From: Betaproteobacteria bacterium
Lineage (GTDB): Bacteria > Pseudomonadota > Gammaproteobacteria > Burkholderiales > Burkholderiaceae_C
NCBI GenBank assembly: GCA_009923345.1
Contig: RFTR01000013.1
Location: forward strand, 1-19,920
Reading direction: 5' to 3'
DNA length: 19,920 bases
Shown here: in pieces, positions 6,325 through 13,871 of the stretch
Position numbering within the stretch: position 1 is the first letter of the stretch
Layout of the letters: each line of letters starts with the position of its first letter
Position numbers and translations under genes: made by a program
The notes under the pieces: generated by a model
Told to the model about the DNA's origin: nothing
Databases searched by the model: none
Seen by the model: the letters and a program-made list of their open reading frames with translations, nothing else

Positions 6325-7233
6325 ATGAACCCAGTTGCTGTTTTGCAAAAGCTCAATAGGCTAAACCCACTCGCCAAATTCACGTGGATGGCGATGTCCA
6401 TGTTTTCGAAAAATTCGGCGGCATCCAACGACGATTTTTCTAAGACGTATAGAGGTAACCCAGCGGAGTGCCAATCCTCCATCTTGTCCATCATCGAATC
6501 TGAGATCATCCCCCGCCTTTTGAAAGCGGAACGGGTGGACACCTCACATCTGAGCTTGGTTCCCGCTTCACGGCTAATGCCAAGTCAAACTGAAATCGAA
6601 ACCTTTGTCGATCTCTGTATTTCACAAGACCCAGATGCCGCGCAAGCTTTCGTTAATCGAATGCTCGCTGAAGGCCTGAATACTGACCATATCTTCTTGG
6701 AACTTATCACCCCAGCTGCTAGATTCTTGGGCACTCAATGGGAAACCGACCGTATGGATTTCTCGCAGGTCACGCATGGTTTGGTGCGCTTACATGCGAT
6801 TGCCCACGAGATTGGCTTTGCCTACCAAGATGGGCCCCTGATTCGAGGCGACGTGAAACGCGCGATGATTGCATCGGCTCCCGGCTCTGAGCACATACTC
6901 GGCCCTACCATCGTGGCTGAGTTTTTCCGCAAAGAGGGTTGGCAAGTGGTTGTGGAAATTTCTCCATCTGCCAATGAATTGGTTCAAGCAGTCAGTAATG
7001 AATGGTTTGATACTGTGGGCTTGTCGGTCAGCATTGAACAACAGCTCACTGACTTGGCCATGCTGGTTGCCAAAATCAAACGTTTCTCTCGTAACCCACG
7101 GGTTGCGGTTTTATTGGGTGGGCCGATTTTTACGATTCGAGATTTGCAGGCCGAAGACTTTGGCGCTGGAGGCATTTGCACCAACGCCAAAGACGCGGTT
7201 TCACTCGCTATGTCTTTGCAGCCTAACGATTAG
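6325..7233 (+). CDS. ppaA: PpaA/AerR-like cobalamin-binding-type antirepressor
   Basis: AerR and PpaA are cofactor-binding proteins that modulate the PpsR/CrtJ repressor and so tune photosynthesis genes to light and oxygen. The 302-residue product has a helical region at about 85-165, including a LITPAARFLGTQWETDRMDF segment typical of B12-binding regulators, and a Rossmann-like domain at about 175-295. In place of the classical DxHxxG of base-off B12 proteins it has SEHILG with His190. This fits the variant (SCHIC) class to which AerR belongs. Glycine-rich LLGGPIF near 265 also matches. The first 30 residues look poorly conserved and the ATG at 6325 has no clear ribosome binding site; starts at 6388, 6394 or 6400 are possible. 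PpsR itself is not in the window. Confidence 0.82.
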   Translation: MNPVAVLQKLNRLNPLAKFTWMAMSMFSKNSAASNDDFSKTYRGNPAECQSSILSIIESEIIPRLLKAERVDTSHLSLVPASRLMPSQTEIETFVDLCISQDPDAAQAFVNRMLAEGLNTDHIFLELITPAARFLGTQWETDRMDFSQVTHGLVRLHAIAHEIGFAYQDGPLIRGDVKRAMIASAPGSEHILGPTIVAEFFRKEGWQVVVEISPSANELVQAVSNEWFDTVGLSVSIEQQLTDLAMLVAKIKRFSRNPRVAVLLGGPIFTIRDLQAEDFGAGGICTNAKDAVSLAMSLQPND

Positions 7234-7234
7234 T

Positions 7235-7273
7235 AGTGCCTTTTAAAAGCTATCGCAGATAGCAAACGGCACT
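7235..7273. terminator. Two-tier hairpin between convergent ppaA-like gene and hemA
   Basis: An inner 6-bp stem GCTATC/GATAGC (7249-7254, 7258-7263) with a 3-nt loop sits inside an outer 6-bp repeat AGTGCC/GGCACT (7235-7240, 7268-7273). The plus strand has TTTTA after the outer arm and the minus strand has TTTT after the inner arm. The structure lies exactly between two converging genes, so a weak bidirectional terminator is the natural reading. Confidence 0.65.
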
Positions 7274-7279
7274 TTTAGA

Positions 7280-8539
7280 TCAGTGTCTATTTCGTAGAAA
7301 CAGCTTTTCTACCGTGGCATGAACGCCTTCGATTTCATGGCCCTGGGCAGCGTGTAACTCTGCCATGGTGCCGTGCATCATTTTCTTGACAAGGCCTCGC
7401 GACAGCGTCTCTAGCACTTCGTCTAAGTTGTCACCTTTGGCCAGCATTTTTCTGGCTTTCACAAGCTCTGCCTCGCGCCAGCCATCGGCCGTGGTGTGGA
7501 GTTGCTGAATCAGGGGCACACTGGAGCGTTGATCCATCCAACGGTGGAAGTTTTGCACGCCTTTTTCGATGATGGTCTCAGCGTGTCCGACGGCAGCCTG
7601 TCGACTCGCCTGGCCTACTTGCACCACGCTAGAGAGGTCATCCACGTTATAGAGGTAAACGTCGCTCAGCGATTTCACCTCTGGCTCGATATCGCGTGGA
7701 ACGGCCATATCTAACATAAAAATAGGTTTCTTTTTTCTGCGCTTGACGGCACGCTCCACAGCACCAAGCCCTATCAAAGGCAGAGTGCTGGCGGTGCAAC
7801 TGACCACAATATCGAACTCATGTAAGCGATCAGGCAGTTGCGACAACTGCATGACCGAGGCACCCATTTCTTGGGCCAATCTATCACCCCGCTCCAGAGT
7901 TCGGTTGGCAATCGTCATGCTGAGTGGCTTTTTGGCGCCGAAATGTTGTACGCACAACTCAATCATTTCGCCAGCACCGACAAACAGCACCTTGGTTTTG
8001 CTCAGGTCTTCAAAAAGTTGGCCAGCTAATCGGACCGCCGCCGCCGCCATGCTGATCGAATGAGCGCCGATTTCGGTGGTAGAGCGCACTTCTTTAGCTA
8101 CAGAGAAAGAGCGCTGAAACAGTTGGTTGAGTGTGGTGCCGAGAGCCCCTGCGCTGGATGCCACGCGCACCGCGTCCTTCATTTGGCCCAAGATCTGTGG
8201 CTCGCCCAACACCATCGAGTCCAAACCACTTGCCACCCGAAATGCATGGCGCGTCACGTCTTGGTCGTGCAGGTGATACAAGTGTTGATTTAAATCGTCA
8301 ACCGCTACGTCGCCTTTGCTGGCAAGCCATTGCAGGGTTTTGGGCATCTGCTTCTCGGTGCCTGAGCAATAGATTTCGGTGCGGTTGCAGGTCGACAAAA
8401 TGGTGGCTTCGTTTTGCCCTTCCAAGGCTTCGCGCAGCGTGGCCAGTGCGCCGCCCATTTGGTCAACGGCAAATGCGAACCTGCCCCTCAAATCTAATGG
8501 GGCAGTATTGTGGTTTAGCCCTAGAGCCCAAACAGCCAT
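7280..8539 (-). CDS. hemA: Glutamyl-tRNA reductase, HemA
   Basis: HemA reduces glutamyl-tRNA to glutamate-1-semialdehyde with NADPH, the first committed step of the C5 route to 5-aminolevulinate. The 419-residue protein has a catalytic domain with the family motif LSTCNRTEIYC and nucleophile Cys51. A nucleotide-binding domain (VLFVGAGEMIEL near 187) and a C-terminal dimerisation helix region complete it. This is the bacterial HemA type, not the alphaproteobacterial ALA synthase that shares the gene name, which supports a beta- or gammaproteobacterial host. Divergent from hemF across 68 bp with PpsR-like palindromes, and convergent with the ppaA-like gene. In many proteobacteria hemA stands before prfA; here it does not. 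Confidence 0.96.
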   Translation of the reverse strand: MAVWALGLNHNTAPLDLRGRFAFAVDQMGGALATLREALEGQNEATILSTCNRTEIYCSGTEKQMPKTLQWLASKGDVAVDDLNQHLYHLHDQDVTRHAFRVASGLDSMVLGEPQILGQMKDAVRVASSAGALGTTLNQLFQRSFSVAKEVRSTTEIGAHSISMAAAAVRLAGQLFEDLSKTKVLFVGAGEMIELCVQHFGAKKPLSMTIANRTLERGDRLAQEMGASVMQLSQLPDRLHEFDIVVSCTASTLPLIGLGAVERAVKRRKKKPIFMLDMAVPRDIEPEVKSLSDVYLYNVDDLSSVVQVGQASRQAAVGHAETIIEKGVQNFHRWMDQRSSVPLIQQLHTTADGWREAELVKARKMLAKGDNLDEVLETLSRGLVKKMMHGTMAELHAAQGHEIEGVHATVEKLFLRNRH

Positions 8540-8552
8540 TTTGTGGAATATT

Positions 8553-8596
8553 AGTTAAATTGTTGCTACATTAACATATGTAAACCTAAATTGACA
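8553..8596. promoter_or_regulatory. hemA-hemF divergent regulatory region with PpsR-like palindromes
   Basis: An exact TGT-N12-ACA palindrome at 8579-8596 lies 11 bp from the hemF start. Eight base pairs away, at 8553-8570, is a one-mismatch copy (AGT-N12-ACA) 13 bp from the hemA start. Spacing equals that of the crtE, bchC and puc pairs. No convincing -35/-10 pair is seen for hemF; for hemA a TAATAT (minus strand, near 8550) could be a -10. Shared repression of both genes is inferred. Confidence 0.6.
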
Positions 8597-8607
8597 ACAG
8601 GTAAAGT

Positions 8608-9516
8608 ATGGATTTAGTTTCAGTCAGGGGTTATTTGGTCGGCTTACAAAGTCGAATTACCTCTGCTATTGCACAGTTGGACGGTGGGAGTTTTCTGTCG
8701 GACCACTGGGAAAAGCCTCCGGGGGAGACTCTCCAAGGCAATGGGATCACCCAAATTTTGGAAAACGGCAAGGTCTTTGAGCGGGCAGGTTGCGGTTTTT
8801 CGCATGTCACTGGCCCCAAACTGCCCCCTTCCGCCACCCATGACCGGCCAGAATTGTCAGGTGCACCATTTGAGGCCATGGGCGTTTCGCTGGTGTTTCA
8901 TCCGCGCAATCCTTATGTGCCGACAGTCCACATGAACGTGCGGATGCTGTCAGCCAAAACCGCCGATGGTCAGACCGTAGCCTGGTTTGGCGGCGGAATG
9001 GACCTCACCCCCTATTACGGCTTTGAAGATGATGCCGTGCACTTCCACCAAACCTGCCGCGACGCTTTGAATCCCTTTGGTGCACAGTTGTATCCGCGCT
9101 TTAAAACTTGGTGCGACGACTATTTCTGCCTCAAGCACCGTAACGAACAAAGGGGCATTGGCGGCATCTTCTTTGACGATTTTTCCGAACTCGGTAGCGA
9201 ACAAAGTTTTGCCATGGTGCAAAGCGTGGGCGATGCCTTGCTCAAGGCCTATCTGCCGATCGTGAAAAGGCGCATGCACACGCCTTACGGCGAGCGCGAA
9301 CGCGCGCACCAGTTGTATCGCCGTGGACGCTATGTGGAGTTCAACTTGGTCTGGGACCGCGGTACGCACTTTGGCTTGCAATCAGGCGGACGCACAGAAT
9401 CTATTTTGTTGTCAATGCCTCCCTTGGTGAGTTGGTCTTACCAACACCAGGCCGAACCAGGCACACCGGAGCATGATTTGATGCAACGCTTTATCGTCCG
9501 ACGCGAATGGCTTTGA
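8608..9516 (+). CDS. hemF: Oxygen-dependent coproporphyrinogen III oxidase, HemF
   Basis: HemF oxidatively decarboxylates coproporphyrinogen III to protoporphyrinogen IX using O2. The 302-residue sequence matches family length. It contains the signature regions MGVSLVFHPRNP (about 91-102), PTVHMNVR (105-112), AWFGGGMDLTPYY (125-137), RGIGGIFFDDF (181-191) and the near-C-terminal RGRYVEFNLVWDRGTHFGL. An AGGT-type ribosome binding site precedes the ATG. It leads the plus-strand run hemF-hemB-hemC-hemE. An oxygen-requiring enzyme inside a photosynthesis cluster fits pigment synthesis under aerobic conditions; an anaerobic HemN could still exist elsewhere. Confidence 0.96.
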   Translation: MDLVSVRGYLVGLQSRITSAIAQLDGGSFLSDHWEKPPGETLQGNGITQILENGKVFERAGCGFSHVTGPKLPPSATHDRPELSGAPFEAMGVSLVFHPRNPYVPTVHMNVRMLSAKTADGQTVAWFGGGMDLTPYYGFEDDAVHFHQTCRDALNPFGAQLYPRFKTWCDDYFCLKHRNEQRGIGGIFFDDFSELGSEQSFAMVQSVGDALLKAYLPIVKRRMHTPYGERERAHQLYRRGRYVEFNLVWDRGTHFGLQSGGRTESILLSMPPLVSWSYQHQAEPGTPEHDLMQRFIVRREWL

Positions 9517-9562
9517 TCAGCCAGTACCGTTCATAACAACCCACTCAGATAAGAGACATCCC

Positions 9563-10558
9563 ATGACAACACCATTCCCACTCAGCCGCCCTCGCCGCTT
9601 GCGCCGTGATGACTTTACCCGTCGCTTGGTGCGCGAACATGCTTTGAGCGTCAACGATTTGATCTACCCCGTCTTCGTACTCGAAGGTGAGAAACGTCGT
9701 GAATCTGTGGCGTCTATGCCTGGGGTGGAGCGAGTCAGTTTGGACCTGTTGTTGCTTGTTGCCGAAGAGTGTGTGCAACTGGGTATCCCTGTCATGGCAC
9801 TTTTTCCTGTGATCAGTGGTCATCTCAAAACACCCGATGGCAAAGAAGCGACTAACCCCAAGGGATTGATTCCCCATGTGGTCTCTACCCTCAAAAAGCA
9901 CTTCCCCAATTTGGGCATCATGACCGACGTTGCGCTTGACCCTTACACCAGCCACGGACAAGATGGTTTACTGGACGAAACGGGCTACATCCTCAACGAC
10001 ATCACTGTCGAGGTACTAAAACAACAAGCGCTTACGCAAGCCAATGCAGGCGTTGACATCGTGGCGCCTAGCGACATGATGGACGGACGCATAGGTGCGA
10101 TTCGACATGCACTAGAAGAACATGGCCACATCCATACACGCATCATGGCCTACAGCGCCAAATATGCGAGTGCGTTTTATGGACCATTTCGTGATGCCGT
10201 TGGTTCAGCGGCCAACCTCGGCAAGAGCGATAAAAAAACATACCAAATGGATCCCGGCAACACCGACGAAGCCCTGCGCGAAGTCGGACTCGACATTGCC
10301 GAAGGTGCTGACATGGTGATGGTCAAACCCGGTATGCCTTATCTAGATGTGGTGCGCCGTGTCAAAGACGAATTCAAAGTGCCCACATTTGCCTACCAAG
10401 TCTCTGGTGAATACGCCATGCTCAAAGCCGCCGCACAAAACGGTTGGCTGGATCACGATGCGGTCATGATGGAAACCCTTCTTGCATTTAAACGTGCTGG
10501 TGCAGACGGCATATTGACTTACTTTGCCATTGACGCGGCGAAGAAGTTGAAACAATGA
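9563..10558 (+). CDS. hemB: Porphobilinogen synthase (ALA dehydratase), HemB
   Basis: HemB condenses two 5-aminolevulinate molecules to porphobilinogen. The 331-residue protein carries the two active-site lysine regions, AYSAKYASAFYGPFRDA (about 194-210) and MVKPGMPYLD (about 253-262). In the metal-site segment DVALDPYTSHGQDG (about 127-140) the cysteines of zinc-type enzymes are replaced by Ala and Asp. It should therefore be of the magnesium-dependent, zinc-free class. It lies 46 bp behind hemF and 75 bp ahead of hemC in what is probably one transcript. Confidence 0.96.
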   Translation: MTTPFPLSRPRRLRRDDFTRRLVREHALSVNDLIYPVFVLEGEKRRESVASMPGVERVSLDLLLLVAEECVQLGIPVMALFPVISGHLKTPDGKEATNPKGLIPHVVSTLKKHFPNLGIMTDVALDPYTSHGQDGLLDETGYILNDITVEVLKQQALTQANAGVDIVAPSDMMDGRIGAIRHALEEHGHIHTRIMAYSAKYASAFYGPFRDAVGSAANLGKSDKKTYQMDPGNTDEALREVGLDIAEGADMVMVKPGMPYLDVVRRVKDEFKVPTFAYQVSGEYAMLKAAAQNGWLDHDAVMMETLLAFKRAGADGILTYFAIDAAKKLKQ

Positions 10559-10633
10559 TGCGTTTTCAAAGTCAAACCTAGAAAACCACTTCATTGGCAT
10601 ATCAGCAAAAAATTTTCATAACCCCACTTGTTT

Positions 10634-11599
10634 ATGTCACAACAACTAACCATTGCCACACGTGAAAGCCGTCTTGCCCTTTGGCAAGCCAACCACGTCA
10701 AGCAACTTTTGGAGGATCTGGGCCATCACGTCACTTTGATGGGCATGACTACCATGGGTGATCAAATTTTGGACCAGCCATTGAGCAAAGTGGGCGGCAA
10801 AGGTTTGTTCATCAAAGAACTAGAAGTGGCGATTGCGAATGGCTCCGCGCATATCGCTGTGCATTCACTCAAAGATGTGCCGATGGATTTACCAGAAGGT
10901 TTTCATCTGGCCTGCATCATGGCGCGTGAAGATCCACGCGATGCCTGGGTGTCGCCTAACTTCGAGAGTCTGGAGAGCCTGCCCAGCGGTGCTGTGGTGG
11001 GTACGTCGAGTTTGCGAAGAACTGTTTTGTTGCAAGCACTTCGCCCTGATCTAAAAATTGAACCCTTGCGCGGCAATTTAGATACGCGTTTGAAAAAACT
11101 CGATGAAGGCCAATACGCGGGCATCGTGCTTGCAGCGGCGGGCTTGAAGCGACTAGGCTTGAAAGACCGCATTCGCCATATCTTTGACCTGAACAAAATG
11201 ATTCCTGCTGCTGGCCAAGGAGCGATTGGAATTGAAATTAGTTCTAGCCGCATGGACTTGGTGCAAACCTTGGCCAGCTTGAACGACATCGCCACCGCAG
11301 TTGCTGTCTATGCAGAGCGCGGCGTGAGTCGCGCGATGGGCGGTAGTTGCTCTATGCCTTTGGCAGCGCACGCCACGATTCAACAAGGCACTTTGTCGAT
11401 CCACGCTGCGTGGGGCGACCATCTCAAAGCTGGCACGGCTTTGATTCATGCCCATGACCAAAAGTCCATCGACTTGCAAGACCCGCACGTGCTTTCTGTC
11501 GCCAGTGCTTTGGGCGACTCAGTGGCCCGCAAACTCATTGCGCAAGGCGCTGTTCCCAGCACCCAACCCAGCGCACCGCTCAACGCACCTCCTCACTAA
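10634..11599 (+). CDS. hemC: Hydroxymethylbilane synthase, HemC
   Basis: HemC polymerises four porphobilinogen units into hydroxymethylbilane. The ATG at 10634 is chosen over a TTG two codons upstream; neither has a strong ribosome binding site. The 321-residue product shows IATRESRLALWQ at the N terminus, GGKGLFIKELE (about 53-63), the substrate-binding HSLKDVPMDLP (about 77-87), and Cys239 in GGSCSMPLAAHA. That cysteine covalently holds the dipyrromethane cofactor. The last 15 residues are Pro/Ala-rich and probably disordered. Only 13 bp separate it from hemE. HemD, the next enzyme, is not in this cluster. Confidence 0.96.
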   Translation: MSQQLTIATRESRLALWQANHVKQLLEDLGHHVTLMGMTTMGDQILDQPLSKVGGKGLFIKELEVAIANGSAHIAVHSLKDVPMDLPEGFHLACIMAREDPRDAWVSPNFESLESLPSGAVVGTSSLRRTVLLQALRPDLKIEPLRGNLDTRLKKLDEGQYAGIVLAAAGLKRLGLKDRIRHIFDLNKMIPAAGQGAIGIEISSSRMDLVQTLASLNDIATAVAVYAERGVSRAMGGSCSMPLAAHATIQQGTLSIHAAWGDHLKAGTALIHAHDQKSIDLQDPHVLSVASALGDSVARKLIAQGAVPSTQPSAPLNAPPH

Positions 11600-11612
11600 T
11601 TTATAAACACGC

Positions 11613-12722
11613 ATGTACGCTCCACTTCAAAACGACACTTTTTTAAAAGCTTGCCTTCGCCAAGCGACAGACCACACACCAGTGTGGTTGATGCGCCAAG
11701 CAGGACGTTACTTGCCTGAATACTGCGCCACGCGATCAAAAGCCGGCAGTTTTATGGGATTGGCTACCAATGTGGATTACGCCACCGAAGTCACCTTGCA
11801 GCCTTTAGACCGCTATCCGCTTGACGCCGCCATTTTGTTCAGCGACATCTTGACTGTGCCCGATGCGATGGGATTGGGATTGAGCTTTGCACAAGGTGAA
11901 GGTCCGCGCTTTGCCAAGAATGTGCGCGATGAAGCCGCCGTTGCTGAACTCGCAGTGCCCGACATGGACAAACTGCGCTATGTGTTTGATGCAGTCACAT
12001 CGATTCGCAAAGCCTTGAACGGGCGTGTGCCCTTGATTGGTTTTTCTGGCAGCCCTTGGACCTTGGCTTGTTATATGGTGGAAGGTGCTGGCTCAGACGA
12101 TTACCGCCATGTCAAAAGCCTGATGTACAGCCGCCCTGACCTGATGCACCGCATCTTGCAAATCAATGCCGATGCGGTGGCGCTTTACTTAAACACCCAA
12201 ATAAAAGCCGGCGCGCAAGCGGTGATGGTGTTTGATAGCTGGGGCGGCGTGCTGGCAGACGGCGCATTCCAAGAGTTCAGTTTGGCCTATACCAAACGGG
12301 TGTTAGACCAGTTGATTCACAGCCACGATGGCCAGACTATTCCCAGCATTGTGTTTACCAAAGGCGGCGGTTTGTGGTTGGAAGAGATGAACAGTCTAGA
12401 CTGCAACGTCTTAGGTTTAGATTGGACTGTCAATCTTGGTAAAGCACGACAAGCGGTGGGTGGATCTGCTGGAAAACCCGGCAAAGCACTGCAAGGTAAT
12501 TTAGATCCCAATGTGTTGTTTGCGCACGCATCAGCGATTGAAAAAGAAGCGCACAAAGTGTTGGATAGCTTTGGTACGCCGCATACAGACCCTAAAACCA
12601 CAGGGCCCACGCATATTTTTAATTTAGGCCACGGCATTAGCCAGTTCACACCACCTGAGAATGTTGCGGTATTGGTGGAGGCGGTGCATAACCACTCGCG
12701 TACGAAAAGAGCAGGTCGTTAA
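11613..12722 (+). CDS. hemE: Uroporphyrinogen III decarboxylase, HemE
   Basis: HemE removes the four acetate carboxyls of uroporphyrinogen III, giving coproporphyrinogen III, the substrate of the HemF encoded three genes upstream. The 369-residue protein has the N-terminal signature PVWLMRQAGRYLPEY (about 23-37), the catalytic-cleft segment ILFSDILTVPDAMG (about 73-86) and PLIGFSGSPWTLACYMVEG (about 140-158). It also has the late GNLDPNVLF. Last gene of the hemF-B-C-E run, 18 bp from the convergent end of bciA. No Shine-Dalgarno is evident before the ATG, and coupling to hemC across 13 bp is plausible. Confidence 0.96.
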   Translation: MYAPLQNDTFLKACLRQATDHTPVWLMRQAGRYLPEYCATRSKAGSFMGLATNVDYATEVTLQPLDRYPLDAAILFSDILTVPDAMGLGLSFAQGEGPRFAKNVRDEAAVAELAVPDMDKLRYVFDAVTSIRKALNGRVPLIGFSGSPWTLACYMVEGAGSDDYRHVKSLMYSRPDLMHRILQINADAVALYLNTQIKAGAQAVMVFDSWGGVLADGAFQEFSLAYTKRVLDQLIHSHDGQTIPSIVFTKGGGLWLEEMNSLDCNVLGLDWTVNLGKARQAVGGSAGKPGKALQGNLDPNVLFAHASAIEKEAHKVLDSFGTPHTDPKTTGPTHIFNLGHGISQFTPPENVAVLVEAVHNHSRTKRAGR

Positions 12723-12740
12723 TTCCGCGGCATTAACAAG

Positions 12741-13742
12741 TTAAAACACTGCGTGGTCGCCACGCTCTGGCATTGTCTCCCCTTTGACCCACTCGTCATA
12801 AGCTTCAAACAGCGTTTGTGTTCCGTGTGATGGCGTCAAATCTGCGTCGTAGCGTTGTGCATTGACATCCCACACCAACATCGATTCGCTGGCGTAGTAG
12901 CGGCCGATTTTGGCCAGTTCTGCTTTGTCCGCTAAGACAGGGATTACTTTTCCAAACAAACCTAAAACACTTGCAATGCCATCTAATAGCCCCAAGGGCA
13001 CGCTTTTAAAACGTGGCGTCTTTTTTAGCAGTTTGAACAAATACTCGCCTTGTTCAATTGGCGTGATGGCGGGTCCCGGTCCACCAATCGGCAATATGCG
13101 GTTGTGTCGGTTTGTATTCTCTAAACAGCCCGCTAGGTAATCGGCTAAGTCATCATCGCTGATAGGTTTACAAGCGGTTTGTTTACCATCCCCAAAAATC
13201 AGATAAGGTTTTCCTGCCTTCACACGTTGTAGCTGACCAGACAATGATTTGAAGAAAGCGGTAGGTCGCACGATGGAATAGCTGAGCCCGGAATTTATCA
13301 ATGCATTTTCAAAAGCCAGCTTGGCATGCTGGAATGCCAGCAATGGCTTTTGCACGCAGATGGCTGAGAGCATGACGAAATGTTTTACGCCAGACTCTTT
13401 GGCAAGCTGCAAAGCATTGAGGTTGGCTTGGTAGTCGACCAACCAAGCATCCTTGGGTGTTCCCGTGCGCGATGCCATGCATGACACGACTGCATTGAAA
13501 CAGTCGTTGGCAAAACCATCACGGCGTAACTGCAAGGTATCGACGACATCGCACCATCGTATTTCCGCTCCCTCTAAGTACGTCTGTAATGAGGGCTCAA
13601 CATTTTCAAGTTGGGATTCTTTTCGCGGTCGGATGAGGCACACCACTTCATACCCACGCCCTATCAATGCCCGCGCTGTCGCTTTCCCGATAGTGCCAGA
13701 AGCGCCTAGTAATAGAACACGCATCGGCGCAACAGAGGTCAT
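12741..13742 (-). CDS. bciA: Divinyl (proto)chlorophyllide a 8-vinyl reductase, BciA type
   Basis: BciA reduces the C8 vinyl group of divinyl chlorophyll precursors to ethyl with NADPH. The 333-residue protein is an atypical short-chain dehydrogenase with the Rossmann motif LLLGASGTIGKAT at about 10-22. Its body closely matches plant DVR and green-sulfur BciA as I remember them: VSCMASRTGTPKDAWLVDY, HFVMLSAICVQKPLL, YSIVRPTAFFKSLSGQ, FGDGKQTACKPIS, ILPIGGPGPAITP and KIGRYYASESML. AAGGATGG lies 8 nt before the ATG. It is separately transcribed on the minus strand. No exact PpsR palindrome is seen upstream. A GCGTGG/CCACGC hairpin inside its last codons, followed by GTTTT, may help terminate it. 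Confidence 0.93.
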   Translation of the reverse strand: MTSVAPMRVLLLGASGTIGKATARALIGRGYEVVCLIRPRKESQLENVEPSLQTYLEGAEIRWCDVVDTLQLRRDGFANDCFNAVVSCMASRTGTPKDAWLVDYQANLNALQLAKESGVKHFVMLSAICVQKPLLAFQHAKLAFENALINSGLSYSIVRPTAFFKSLSGQLQRVKAGKPYLIFGDGKQTACKPISDDDLADYLAGCLENTNRHNRILPIGGPGPAITPIEQGEYLFKLLKKTPRFKSVPLGLLDGIASVLGLFGKVIPVLADKAELAKIGRYYASESMLVWDVNAQRYDADLTPSHGTQTLFEAYDEWVKGETMPERGDHAVF

Positions 13743-13871
13743 TCAGCCATCCTTTGAAGAAGTTAAAAGATTTTAGGTTGTCACACAAAAGCAAAAACTG
13801 CTTGCCTAGGTTAAACCCGAATTGTTAGGTTTTATATATATCAGAGTGAGGGCTAGAACTATCATTGAAAT

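Noticed and set aside
12751..12765. GCGTGG/CCACGC hairpin as a separate regulatory element
   Set aside because: It is within the last codons of bciA; with the GTTTT behind it, it is at most part of a terminator and is noted there.
13743..13871. Possible PpsR sites in the bciA-kinase spacer
   Set aside because: Every TGT in the spacer was checked for an ACA 12 bp on; none fits exactly.
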